Shown here piece by piece: positions 35,496 through 45,220 of a stretch of DNA of 64,000 nt (positions are counted from its first letter, which is position 1; each line of letters starts with the position of its first letter). The stretch covers positions 17,915 through 81,914 of the forward strand of contig JAHHDR010000037.1 of the NCBI GenBank assembly GCA_019739215.1. The letters run 5' to 3'. A model generated the notes under the pieces. The model ran no database searches, was not told the origin of the DNA, and saw nothing but the letters and a program-made list of their open reading frames with translations. Source of the stretch: Rhizobium sp. Its GTDB lineage: Bacteria; Pseudomonadota; Alphaproteobacteria; Rhizobiales; Rhizobiaceae. Both the position numbers and the translations under genes were made by a program.

Positions 35496-36800
35496 ATGAC
35501 CGTTCACACTCTCATCAAGCCGACAAGTGCCGAACAGGCCCTGATCGATGTCTTCGGCCAGAGCGTCGGCATGCTGCCCGGCGATGCCGCCGTCACCACC
35601 CAGCGTTCGACGCTGATCCGCGGACTGCGCGAGACCGGCCTTCCGACGCGCCGCCGCGAGAGCTGGCACTATACCGACCTGCGCTCTCTGCTCCGCACGG
35701 TGCCGGCGAACCAGGCGCTTCCCGTGACGGCGGTCGCACCCCTCATCGAAGCTTCGCATGTGCTCGTCGTCGCCAATGGCGCGGCGCAGTCGACGAGCGC
35801 ACCCGAAGGGGTTTCGGTGCGTTTCCTACATGGAGATGCTGAGCGACGGCTCGGCGCTCAAGGGGCTTTCGCTGCGCGATGACGACGATCTGGTCGGACG
35901 TCTCAATGGCAGCTTCGTGCGCGACGGTTTCGTGATCGACGTCGCCGATAGCGCGTCGGTTTCCGAGACTATCGAACTCCAGTCCGTGCAGGGCGGTGGG
36001 CAGCATCACACCCGCTTTCCGGCGCGCTTCGGCGCGGGCTCGAAAGCCACGGTGATCGAGCGTCACGTCGCCGCGTCGGATACGATGGCGCTCGTGTCCT
36101 CGGTCAGTGACGTGGTGCTCGGTGACGGCGCCGACGTGACGTGGATCATCCTGCAGCAGCAGGGTGGCGACGACACGCATCTCGGCCAGTTTCGCGTCAA
36201 GCTCGGCCGCGATTCAAAGCTTACGCTCTATGTTATCAATGCCGGCGGCCGGCTGGTCCGCCAGGACCTGCAGCGTCGACGTCGACGGCGTCAGGGTACT
36301 GACCTCATCGCTGCGCGGCGTCAACCTGCTGGGCGGCGACACCCACACCGACCTGACGCTGGTGCTCGGCCACAACGTGCCGAGCACACGACCTCGACCG
36401 AGACCAGTGTTCCGCAGCGTCGTCTTCGACCAGTGCCAAGGGCATGTGTTCCAGGGCCATGATCCGGGTCGCCCGTCCGATGCCCAGAAGACCGACGCCA
36501 AGATGGCCTGCAACACGCTGCTGCTGTCGGACGATGGCCGAGTTCTCGGCGAAAGCCCGAGCTTGAGATCTTCGCCGACGACGTGATCTGTGCGGCCACG
36601 GCGCGACCGTTGACCGATATCCACGCCGACGCATCTCTTTTATCTCCATGGCGCGCGGCGTGCCGCGGGCAAAAGCATGCGCGGCGACCTGCTCGTGCAA
36701 GGCCTTTCGTGCAGGAGACGGTGGAAGAGTCGCCGAGGACGACGTGCTGATCGAGGCGCTCGAGGGCGTGATCCAGGCCTGGCTTGAGAGGCACGCCTAG
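35496..36800 (+). CDS. sufD: Fe-S cluster assembly protein SufD (multiple frameshifts)
   Basis: The scaffold partner of SufB, about 430 residues when pieced together. Frame one gives the N-terminus (TPTSAEQ-like, RRRESWHYTDLRSLLR). After an inserted C near 35832 the frame moves to SDGSALKGLSLRDDDDLV, SETIELQSVQGGGQHHTRFP, DVTWIILQQQGGDDTHLGQF and LTLYVINAGGRLVRQDL. After another inserted C near 36272 it continues as SVDVDGVRVLTSSLRGVNLL and TDLTLVLGHNVPST. Further breaks near 36375-36410 and after 36540 lead to FRSVVFDQ, AQKTDAKMACNTLLLSDDG and the end ALEGVIQAWLERHA with TAG 36798-36800. Essentially all core SufD segments survive, so the gene is probably intact in the organism. Confidence 0.88.
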
Positions 36801-36809
36801 CGTGAGTGG

Positions 36810-36898
36810 GTCAGTGGTCGCTGGCCAGTTCGGTGCGGGACTGTGGGTTCCGCTCCGGCTGGCGGTGATCGGGATTTCACTGATCCCAGACCACTGAC
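36810..36898. repeat. Inverted-repeat element between sufD and sufS
   Basis: A 10-bp inverted repeat GTCAGTGGTC (36810-36819) and GACCACTGAC (36889-36898), extendable to 13 bp with a bulge, encloses about 70 bases. A second, smaller hairpin (GGGAT-N7-ATCCC, 36871-36887) nests inside. The gap between sufD and sufS (143 bases) is otherwise empty, whereas sufC-sufD are only 11 bases apart. It resembles a small palindromic intergenic element of the kind scattered in rhizobial genomes, but no second copy was found in this window. Confidence 0.4.
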
Positions 36899-36943
36899 GG
36901 CGATGATTGAGCGAACGACGCATCGCTTTGGCAGGCCCCTTCA

Positions 36944-38189
36944 ATGACAGGCTACGACGTCGAAGCCGATCCGCAAGGATTTCCCGATCCTGTCGCGCGA
37001 GACCGTCTATGGCAAGCCGCTCGTCTATCTCGACAACGGCGCGTCCGCTCAAAAACCGCAGGTGGTCATCGACGCCGTTTCGCATGCTTATTCCAATGAA
37101 TATGCGAATGTGCATCGTGGCCTGCATTTCCTCTCCAATGCCGCAACCGACGCCTATGAGGCGGCGCGCGAAAAGGTGCGCCGTTTCCTGAATGCCGGTT
37201 CGGTGGACGAGATCGTCTTCACCAAATCCTCCACCGAGGCGATCAATACGGTTGCTTACGGTTACGGCATGCCAAAGATCGGCGAGGGCGACGAGATCGT
37301 CATTTCGATCATGGAACATCACTCCAACATCGTGCCGTGGCATTTCATTCGCGAGCGGCAGGGCGCCAAGCTTGTCTGGGTGCCTGTCGATGATGACGGC
37401 GCGTTCCATATCGAGGCTTTCGAAAAAAGCCTGACGGAGCGCACCAAGCTCGTTGCCATCACCCATATGTCGAATGCGCTGGGCACCATCGTGCCGGTCA
37501 AGGAAATCTGCCACATCGCCCATGAGCGCGGCATTCCGGTGCTTGTCGATGGCTCTCAGGGCGCGGTTCACATGCCGGTCGACGTGCGCGATATCGATTG
37601 CGACTGGTACGTCATGACCGGCCACAAGCTTTACGGTCCCTCGGGCATCGGCGTGCTCTACGGCAAGGCTGACCGCCTGAGCGAGATGCGGCCGTTCCAG
37701 GGCGGCGGCGAGATGATCCTCGGACGTGTCACGATGGACGACGTCACCTATAACGAGCCGCCGCACCGTTTCGAGGCCGGAAACGCCGCCCATCGTGCAG
37801 GCGATCGGGCTCGGCTCATGCGCTTGGATTACATGGAGCAGATCTCGGCCGTGCCGCGATTGCCGAGCCCACGAGGCTGGTCTCGCGGCCTATGCCGCCG
37901 AGCGGCTGCGCGCCGTCAACTCGCTGCGCATCATCGGCAATGCGCCGGGCAAGGGCGGGATCTTCTCCTTCGAACTCGAGGGCATCCATGCCCACGACGT
38001 GTCGATGGTGATCGACCGGCAGCGGCGTCGCCGTGCGCGCCGGCACCCATTGCGCCCATGCCGCTCTTGAACCGCTTCGGCGTCACCATCCACATGCCGG
38101 GCATCGTTTCGGCCTTTACAACACCCGCGCCGAGGTCGATCGTTCTCGTCGAGGCGCTCGACTACGCGCCCGCAAGTTCTTTCGCCTGA
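36944..38189 (+). CDS. sufS: Cysteine desulfurase SufS (frameshifted)
   Basis: Class II cysteine desulfurase paired with SufE/SufBCD. Starts at ATG 36944 (MTGYDVEA); after an inserted G near 36968 the frame gives FPILSRE-type sequence, GKPLVYLDNGASAQKPQVV and the body. NVHRGLHFLSNAATDAYE, IVFTKSSTEAINTVAYGYG, ISIMEHHSNIVPWHFIRERQ and VLVDGSQGAVHMPVDV are visible. DWYVMTGHKLYGPSGIGVLY holds the PLP Lys. Two more insertions lie near 37785 and 37825-37850. The catalytic region is disturbed near 38030-38060 (expected RAGTHCAHPL-like Cys loop appears as CAHAALEPL in another frame). The end is LVEALDYAPASSFA, TGA 38187-38189. Confidence 0.88.
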
Positions 38190-38214
38190 GAGCAGGATTG
38201 CAGGTTCATGGACC

Positions 38215-38623
38215 ATGACTGCCGACACGGCCGACGGCAAAGGTTACCCGTGACGTGACCGAAGACTGCTGCAAAGTCCGTCTGCCATTCCGCCCGACGA
38301 GACTCGCGCGCCTCTCGCGACGACGTGATCGTCGCCGCGCTCAAGACCGTCTACGATCCGGAGATCCCGGCCGACATTCTTCGAAACTCGGCCTCGTTCT
38401 ACCAGCGTCGACATCGAGGACGACCGGTTCGGTCAAGATCGTCATGACCCTGACCGCGCCCGGCTGCCCCGTCGCCGGCGAGATGCCGGGCTGGGTCGAG
38501 AATGCCGTCGGCGCGGTCGAGGGCGTGTTCCGGCGTCGAAGTGTCGAGATGACCTTCGATCCGCCGTGGTCGGCCGGACCGCATGTCGCGAAGAGGCCCA
38601 GGTCGCCGCTCGGCTGGTATTGA
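38215..38623 (+). CDS. sufT: SufT-like protein, DUF59/MIP18 family (frameshifted)
   Basis: Fe-S cluster assembly accessory protein that helps maturation of some Fe-S proteins. Readable pieces in three frames: EDCCK (N-terminal), then DDVIVAALKTVYDPEIP around 38320-38370 (DUF59 signature DPEIP), the FELGLVY equivalent near 38375-38405, VKIVMTLTAPGCPVAGEMPG (the conserved Cys loop), WVENAVGAVEG and FDPPWS, ending LGWY at TGA 38621-38623. At least six single-base errors in 400 bases make this the worst-hit gene. Start ATG 38215 (MTADTADG) is preferred, but ATG 38208 is possible. Confidence 0.8.
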
Positions 38624-38698
38624 AGGTTTAACGCACCGGAACTACATTCGATTCGAAACAACCGGGCCTTGAACCCGTCGTGGAAGGAGAATGAGCCC

Positions 38699-39095
38699 AT
38701 GGGCTTTGCAGTGATGACCATGACGGATGCCGCTTCTGAACGCGTCCGCGAAATTGTTGAGAATTCGTCCGAGGATGCGTTGGGAATTCGCGTCGGCATC
38801 AAGAAGGGTGGCTGCGCGGGGATGGAATATACGATCGGCCTCGTGACCGAGCCGAATGCCAAGGACGACCTTATCGAGCGCGATGGCGCGAAGGTGTGGG
38901 TCGAGCCGGCGGCGGTGCTCTACCTGCTCGGCACGCAGATGGGATTTTCGAAGTCTCCACCTTGCGCACGGGCTTCACCTTCAACAACCCCAACCAGACG
39001 TCGGCCTGTGGGCTGCGGCGAGAGCGTGGAACTCAAGCCTGCCGACCTCGCAGCGCTTGCCGCGCGTGGTGACGCGGTCCGTGCGCGCCGGCTGA
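38699..39095 (+). CDS. sufA: Fe-S carrier SufA, HesB/IscA family (frameshifted)
   Basis: A-type carrier delivering Fe-S clusters to apo-proteins. The N-terminal part is clean: MTDAASERVREIVE, GIRVGIKKGGCAGMEYTIGL (first conserved Cys) and KVWVEPAAVLYLLGTQMGF. Then a change of two T residues near 38945 shifts the frame to EVSTLRTGFTFNNPNQTSACG, and an extra G near 39006 shifts it again to CGESVELKPADLAAL; the CGCGES pair of conserved cysteines is recovered once these are corrected. The natural end is VRAG with TGA 39093-39095. Start ATG 38699 follows AAGGAG by 9 bases. It is the last suf gene, followed by a strong terminator. Confidence 0.88.
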
Positions 39096-39121
39096 GCCGG
39101 ATATCCCGAGATTGGCATGCA

Positions 39122-39145
39122 AAACGGGCGCCCAGGCGCCCGTTT
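39122..39145. terminator. Bidirectional terminator between sufA and the DUF983 gene
   Basis: An 11-bp perfect stem AAACGGGCGCC (39122-39132) with GGCGCCCGTTT (39135-39145) and a 2-base loop. The A-rich and T-rich flanks let it work on both strands, which suits the convergent sufA and DUF983 genes. Confidence 0.85.
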
Positions 39146-39169
39146 CCATTTGGGATCGGTGCGCGGCAG

Positions 39170-39622
39170 TCAGTCGAGGCTGTCTTCCGGCTTGGGCTCC
39201 TGGCCGCCGAAACCATGCATGCGGGCACCCCACTGCAGGCCGATGACGCCGCCCTTGATGGGCTGGATCGTTGCCATCGCGAGCAGGACCGTCAGCGGCG
39301 TCCAGATCGCGAGATGCGTCCAGTTTGACAGCGTCCACACCGTGTCGGTCATCATGAAGCCACCGACCACGATATGGCCGACCAGCACGATCGAGAGATA
39401 GGCCGGCAGGTCGTCGGCTCGCTGGTGCGTGTAGTCGGCATTGCAGTTGGCGCAATGATCGACCGGCTTGAGGAATGCGCGGAACAGCCTGCCTTCGCCG
39501 CAGTTCGGGCAGCGACAATAGAGGCCGCGCTTCATCGCCTTGACGACATCGCGCTTCTCGCCCGCGTCCCCAGGCCGGGTCTTCCATTCTATCGGCATCG
39601 ATTGAGCCTGCATCTTATCCAT
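39170..39622 (-). CDS. DUF983 membrane protein
   Basis: A 150-residue inner-membrane protein. An N-terminal rubredoxin-like Cys4 site (RGLYCRCPNCGEGRLFR and VDHCANCNADY) precedes two membrane helices (YLSIVLVGHIVVGGFMMTD and WTPLTVLLAMATIQPIKGG). The family is conserved in alphaproteobacteria downstream of rnr, as here, but its role is unknown. ATG 39622; an in-frame ATG at 39610 is also possible. Confidence 0.9.
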   Translation of the reverse strand: MDKMQAQSMPIEWKTRPGDAGEKRDVVKAMKRGLYCRCPNCGEGRLFRAFLKPVDHCANCNADYTHQRADDLPAYLSIVLVGHIVVGGFMMTDTVWTLSNWTHLAIWTPLTVLLAMATIQPIKGGVIGLQWGARMHGFGGQEPKPEDSLD

Positions 39623-39667
39623 CCTGGCGCCTTCCGTGATTGTATGGCGCCGGCGATGGAAGGAACA

Positions 39668-41994
39668 TCACCTGCGTCCGCGTGGCGGTCTGGTACCGGG
39701 TTTCTTGCGCACCACGTCACGCGAATTGCGGCGCCCGGACTTGTGGAAGGATCGCATTGCCGTCGGCATCTTGCGGCCCTCGGGCTCAGGACATTTCAGA
39801 ACCGCAGCGCGCCCGCCAAGCGGGACCGCGTCGGCCAGCCGCACGCGGAACCGTGTCCCCGAGCCTGATAGCCGAGACCCGGCTTTCTCCCCCGTCAGTG
39901 CCCTGGTGCGCTTCGTCGTAGAGGTAATAGTCGGTTGCCCAGTGTAGATATGGGAACGAACCCGTCGGCGCCATACTCCGGCAGCGCGACAAATAGTCCC
40001 GCCTTGGTGACACCCGCGACGCCCGGCCGTCGAACTCCTCGCCGATCGCGCTCGGCGAGATGGTGCGCGATCAGCCGGTCGACGGTCTCGCGCTCGGCGG
40101 CCATGGCGCGGCGTTCGGGTCGAGATCTCGGCGGCGATGTCGTCCAGCTGCCCTTCCTGCTGTGAGCCGTCGTCGCCCGAGAGCCGAGCGACCCGACCAG
40201 CGCCCGGTGGACGATCAGGTCGGCATAGCGGCGGATCGGCGAGGGTGAAATGCGCGTACTTCAGCAGATTGAGGCCGAAGTGGCCGATAGTTTCTCCGGG
40301 CTGTAGATCGCCTGGCTCTGCTGCGCAGCACCATTTCGTTGACCATGTCTCGAGCTTGCCGGCGAGCGCGCTTGGCCAGGATGCGGTTGAAGATCGGCTC
40401 GGACGACCGCATTGGCCGTGCGAAAGCGCATGGTCAGCGGCGAGGAACTCGCGCAGCACTTCCTGCTTGGGCGAGGGGCGTCATCGTGCACGCGGTAGAA
40501 CCAGCGCTGCTTCTTTTCCAGCGTCTCTCGCGGCCGCGACGTTGGCCTGGATCATCATCTCCTCGATCAGCTTGTGCGCATCGAGGCGCTCGGGAACTGA
40601 CGACCGTTGTCCACCGTGCCATCGCGGCTCTGAGCACGATCTTGCGCTCCGGCATGTCGAGTTCCAGCGGCTGCGCGGCCTCGCGCGCCTTCACCATCGG
40701 CCATAGGCGTGCCACAGCGGCTTCAGGATCGGTTCCAGCACGCGGCCGGTCTTGTCGTCCGGGCTGACCGTCGATCGCCGCCTGCGCCTGCTGGTAGCTG
40801 AGCTTGGCGGCGACTCTCATCATCATGCGGTGGAAAGTGTGGCTCGCCTTGCGGCCTTCCTTCGAGACACCATGCGGACCGCCAGGGCGGCCTGTCTGCG
40901 CCTTCCTTGCAGCGAGCAGAGGTCGTTGGAGATCCGCTCCGGCAGCATCGGCACCACCCGGTCCGGGAAATAGACCGAGTTGCCGCGCTTAGCGCCTCGC
41001 GGTCGAGCGCGTGCCGGGCCGCACATACCAGGACGACGTCGGCGATCGCGACGATGACGATGACCCGCCAGGATTGTCGGGCGAGGGTCGGCTCGGCATA
41101 GACCGCGTCGTCATGGTCCTTGGCGTCCGCCGGGTCGATGGTGATCAGCGGGAGGTCGCGCCAGTCCTCGCGTGTGAGACCCACTGTCCGGGCCTGATCC
41201 GCCTCGCGCAGCACGGCGGGAAGACGTGGGGATCCGTGGGCATGGATCGCGATCATCGAGATCGCCTTTTCCGGGCGACCGATGCCGACGACCGAGAGCA
41301 CCTTGGCGGTCAGGCTCATCCTGGCCGAGCGTTCCCTCACCTCGACGAGGTCGCCGTCCCGGCGTCGCCCGAATCCTCGGGCATGACGCATTTCCTCGCC
41401 GGCGGTCGATCGGCATGGCAGGCGCCGTCCGTCGTCCATTCGCCGATACACGCCCAGGCCGCGTTCTGCGCTTGTCGATGACCTTGATCGACCGGGCCGT
41501 GTAGGCCGGGCCGACCGCGTCCTTGTGGCGAATATCTTTGCCAGATGCGGTCGCCGAGACCGGCCGCGGGCGCCTTCTGCGCCGCGCGCGGCGGATGCAC
41601 GCACGGCGGGGCCGCGCCCTTCCTCAGCCATTCCGGCGGGCGGGCGATCAACTCGCCGTCGCGTCGCGCGTGGTGATGTCGAGCACCGTCACCGGGGGCA
41701 GTGCGCCGGGGCGGGACAGCGACTTGCGGTTCTTTTCGCAGCAGGCCGTCGTCCTCCAGCTGCGCGTAGCGCCGCCTTGAGTTCGATGCGGGCATCGCCT
41801 TTCAGGCCGAAGGCCTTGGCGATGTCGCGCTTGTTGGCGCGCTGCGGGATTGTCCTGCGATGAATTCGAGCAGCATTTCGCGCGGCGGCACTTCGCCGTG
41901 AATGACTCCCGGGAACGCTTGCCGCGCTCGCCGAACTCGGCGGATTTCTTCTGCCGGCTGCCGCCTGTCGTTCGCTCTTGGGTGCTCGTGCCAC
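39668..41994 (-). CDS. rnr: Ribonuclease R (many frameshifts)
   Basis: 3'-5' exoribonuclease, about 775 residues. Pieces in order on the minus strand: basic N-terminus MARAPKSERQAAAG from GTG 41994, KRDIAKAFGLKGDARIELKA (N-terminal helix-turn-helix), RQLEDDGLLRKEPQV (split across frames), then the cold-shock-like part. The RNB catalytic motif is TIDPADAKDHDDAVYAEPTL with its Asp cluster. The S1 domain is GVTKAGLFVALPEYGADGFVP, and a basic tail SRDVVRKKPGTRPPRGRR ends at 39668. At least ten frame changes. The GTG start lies two bases after the topA stop, so the pair is tightly coupled. Confidence 0.85.
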
Positions 41995-41996
41995 GC

Positions 41997-44658
41997 TCAG
42001 GCCTTCTTCGCTTTCGCGGCAGCCTTGGGCTTTGCCTTCGCCTTCGGCTTTGCGGTTTTCTTTTCGCCTGCGCCTTCTGCGGCTGCAGCCTTCTTTCTTG
42101 GCCGGAGCCTTGGTCTTGCCGGCCGGGCCGCCTTGGCGGCGCGTTCGGCGATCAGCGCAAGCGCCTCTTCCACGCGTCACCGACTGGGGATCCTTGCCCC
42201 TTCGGAATGGTCGCGTTGACCTTCTCCCAATTGACGTAGGGCCCATACCGACCATCGCGCACGGTGATCTTGCCGCCGTCGGGGTGATCGCCCAGATCCT
42301 TCAATGCAGCGGGTGCCGAACGGTTCCCGCGGCCGCCAGGCCCCTTGGCTTCCTTGTCGGCAATCACCGAGACCGCACGATTGAGGCCGATCGAGAACAC
42401 GTCCTCCACCGACTCCAGATTGGCATATTTCCCGTCATGGAGCAGGAACGGGCCATAGCGGCCGATGCCGGCAGAAATCATCTTCGACGTTTCCGGATGC
42501 TGGCCGATGTCGCGCGGCAGGTTCAGGAGCGCGAGCGCCTTTTCCTGATCCATGCTGGCGGGGTCCCAGCCCTTGGGCAGGCTGGAACGCTTGGCCTCCT
42601 TGCCTTCGCCACGCTGAACATAGGGCCCGAAGCGACCCGAGCGCAGGGTGATCTCCTCGCCAGTGATCGCATCGGTGCCGAAGGAAACATTCTCCCCCAT
42701 CGCCGCCTCGCCGTTGGCGGCCTCCGCGCCGAACGGCCGGGTGAAGCGGCACTCTGGATAGTTGGAGCAGCCGACAAAGGCGCCGCTTGCGCGGCCTAGC
42801 TTGAGCGACAGTCGCCCGGTGCCGCATTTCGGGCATGACCGGGGGTCGCTGCCATCCTCCCGCTTCGGGAAAGCGAGCGGCGCCAGCGCCTCGTTCAGCG
42901 CGTCGAGCACGTCCGAGACGCGCAGTTCCTTGGTGTCCTCGATGGCTGCGAAGAATTGGGTCCAGAAATCCCGCAGGACGTCCTTCCAGTTGAGGTCGCC
43001 GGCCGAGATGCTGTCGAGTTTCTCTTCCAGCGAGGCGGTGAAATCATACTCCACATAGCGGGAGAAGAAGTTCTCCAGGAATGCCGTCACCAGCCGGCCC
43101 TTGGCGTCCGGAATGAGCTTTCGCTTGTCGATCGTGATGTATTCGCGGTCGCGCAGCGTAGCGAGCGTCGAGGCGTAGGTCGAGGGCCGGCCGATGCCGA
43201 GTTCTTCCATTTTCTTGATCAGGCTGGCTTCGGAATAGCGCGGCGGCGGTTCGGTGAAGTGCTGGCTGGCGTTGATCTTTTCCTTTGCCACGCTCTCGTC
43301 GGCACGGATCTCCGGCAGGCGGCCGTCTTCCTCGTCAGCGGCCTCGGTGTCTTCCTTTTCCTCGCGCAGGTCGGTGTAGGCGGCGATGAAGCCGTCGAAT
43401 CTGATCACCGAGCCGACGGCGCGCAGGCCGGCCGTGCGTCCGCCATTGGACGCGACGATTTCCGCCGTCGTGCGCTCGATGTCGGCCGAGGCCATCTGGC
43501 TGGCGATGCCGCGCTTCCAGATAAGGTCGTAGAGCCGGAACTGGTCGGCATCGAGATATTTGCGGACGCTGTCCGGTGTGCGATTGAAGTCCGTTGGGCG
43601 AATTGCCTCGTGGGCTTCCTGGGCGTTCTTCGCCTTGGTCGCATAGAAGCGGGGCTTTTCGGAAGATACTGCGTGCCGAACACACTGGCTATGGCACCCC
43701 GGGCGGCCTCGATGGCTTCGGGGGCAATCTGCACGCCGTCGGTTCGCATATAGGTGATGAGGCCGGTGACTTCACCGCCGATGTCGAAGCCCTCGTAGAG
43801 CTTCTGGGCGACCTGCATGGTGCGAGAGGCGTTGAAGCCGAGGCGGGATGATGCTGCCTGCTGCAAGGTGGACGTGGTGAAGGGCGGTCCGGGGTTGCGC
43901 TTGACCGGTTTGGCCTCGACGCTCTCGACGCGGAAGGCCGCGCCTTCGAGCAATGCCTTGATATCCCCGGCGTGATCGCCGTTCGCAACCGACCTTGCCG
44001 TAAGGCGCTTGCCATCGGCCGCCACGAGCCTGGCCTCGAACGTATCGTTGCGCGGCGTGCGCAGCAGCGCCGAGATGTTCCAGTATTCCTCCGAGACGAA
44101 CCGTTCGATCTCGTTCTCGCGATCACAGACCAGGCGCAGCGCCACGGACTGGACGCGGCCGGCGGAACGGGCGCCCGGAAGCTTGCGCCAGAGGACCGGC
44201 GAGAGCGTGAAGCCGACGAGGTAGTCGAGCGCACGGCGGGCCAGATAGGCATCGACCAGCGGCACGTCGATGTCGCGCGGCGCGGCCATCGCATCGAGCA
44301 CGGCCTTCTTGGTGATCGCGTTGAAGACGACGCGCTTGACCGGCTTGTCGCCGATCGCCTTCTTCTTCCGGAGAAGATCGAGCACGTGCCAGGAAATCGC
44401 CTCTCCCTCGCGATCCGGGTCGGTCGCGAGAAACAGTGCGTCGGCATTCTTCACGGCGTCGGCAATTTCGTTGACGCGTTTTGCCGACGCCGAGTCGACT
44501 TCCCACGTCATGGCGAAATCGTTGTCCGGCTGCACGGAGCCGTCCTTGGCGGGCAGATCCCGCACGTGGCCAAAGGAAGCCAGGACCTTGTAGTCCGGGC
44601 CAAGATACTTGTTGATTGTCTTCGCTTTTGCAGGCGATTCGACGACGACGACGTTCAT
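41997..44658 (-). CDS. topA: DNA topoisomerase I (frameshifts)
   Basis: Type IA topoisomerase relaxing negative supercoils; about 885 residues. TOPRIM is VVVESPAKAKTINKYLG with FLATDPDREGEAISWHV. The catalytic Tyr lies in GEVTGLITYMRTDGV. The central domain (ITKKAVLDAMAAPRDIDVPL, AGRVQSVALRLVCDRENEIE) and C-terminal zinc/Topo_C repeats (CPKCGTGRLSLKLGRASGAFVGCSNYPEC; three FGPYV-type repeats) are all there. A missing G near 43663 breaks the frame after FGTQYLP. An insertion near 42175 breaks the C-terminus, and more fall in the Lys/Ala-rich tail, which ends KAAAKAKKA at TGA 41999-41997. ATG 44658 gives MNVVVVESPAK. An essential gene, so the breaks are probably errors. Confidence 0.93.
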
Positions 44659-44974
44659 TATTTCCTTCCGCCCGTGATCAAGACGGGCTGATCTTACGCA
44701 TGCGCGCATTGTTCCAGAGCGCTTTGCGGCATGGCAAGCCCTTTTGGCCCTGCGGCGCTGCTTATAGCGCTGTGCCCGTCACTATTGCAATCGTGCAACA
44801 TGCCGAAGAGCCGGGGCCGGCATCGCACAGGCTGCAGCGAAGGCGCTTTGCAACGAGATACAACCTGAGTGCGCAACGAAACCGATTGCAATTATAGATA
44901 TTTAATGTAGTGTTCTGCGAGTGTAGAGGGATATCCGATCGAATCTTCGATCTAAGGTTGTGAAAGCGGACTCC
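44659..44974. other. 316-base intergenic region between topA and a small plus-strand gene
   Basis: Divergent promoter region. The part next to the plus-strand gene is AT-rich around 44890-44915 (ATTATAGATATTTAATG), a plausible -10 region. No gene, no strong hairpin and no recognised binding site was found. Confidence 0.6.
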
Positions 44975-45220
44975 ATGCCAAACGGGACGGACAGTGGCGG
45001 GGCCGGTGGCGGCTCCTCGCGTGAAAATATTGCCTATGTCAGGCAGATGCTGGCCGAGCTGGCACAAGTGGCGCGCAAGGAGCGCGCCGACCTGCTCGCC
45101 TATCTGCTCGAGATGGCGTTTACCGAGGCGAGCGATCTGCTGACCGATCGATCAGGGGTCATCAAGGGCGAGCGAAACCAGTCCGCCGGGATGGCGGTAA
45201 AGCCGGCCCGCAAGGTCTAG
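44975..45220 (+). CDS. Conserved small hypothetical protein (81 aa)
   Basis: MPNGTDSGGAGGGSSREN leads into IAYVRQMLAELAQVARKERADLLAYLLEMAFTEASDL-type helices and a basic tail ending KPARKV. The SRENIAYVRQML segment resembles a short unannotated protein family of Rhizobiales. ATG 44975 is chosen; ATG 44960 is in frame. Its last 69 bases overlap the 3' end of dprA on the other strand, an unusual antisense arrangement that lends the C-terminus little independent constraint. Function unknown. Confidence 0.65.
   Translation: MPNGTDSGGAGGGSSRENIAYVRQMLAELAQVARKERADLLAYLLEMAFTEASDLLTDRSGVIKGERNQSAGMAVKPARKV

Noticed and set aside
36164..36586. A separate small protein inside sufD
   Set aside because: Its sequence is SufD itself (VDVDGVRVLTSSLRG and AQKTDAKMACNTLL) read after a one-base shift, so it is part of sufD and not a new gene.
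43405..44709. Truncated topoisomerase I as a real short protein
   Set aside because: The missing C-terminal domains follow immediately in the next frame; a single lost G near 43663 explains the break.
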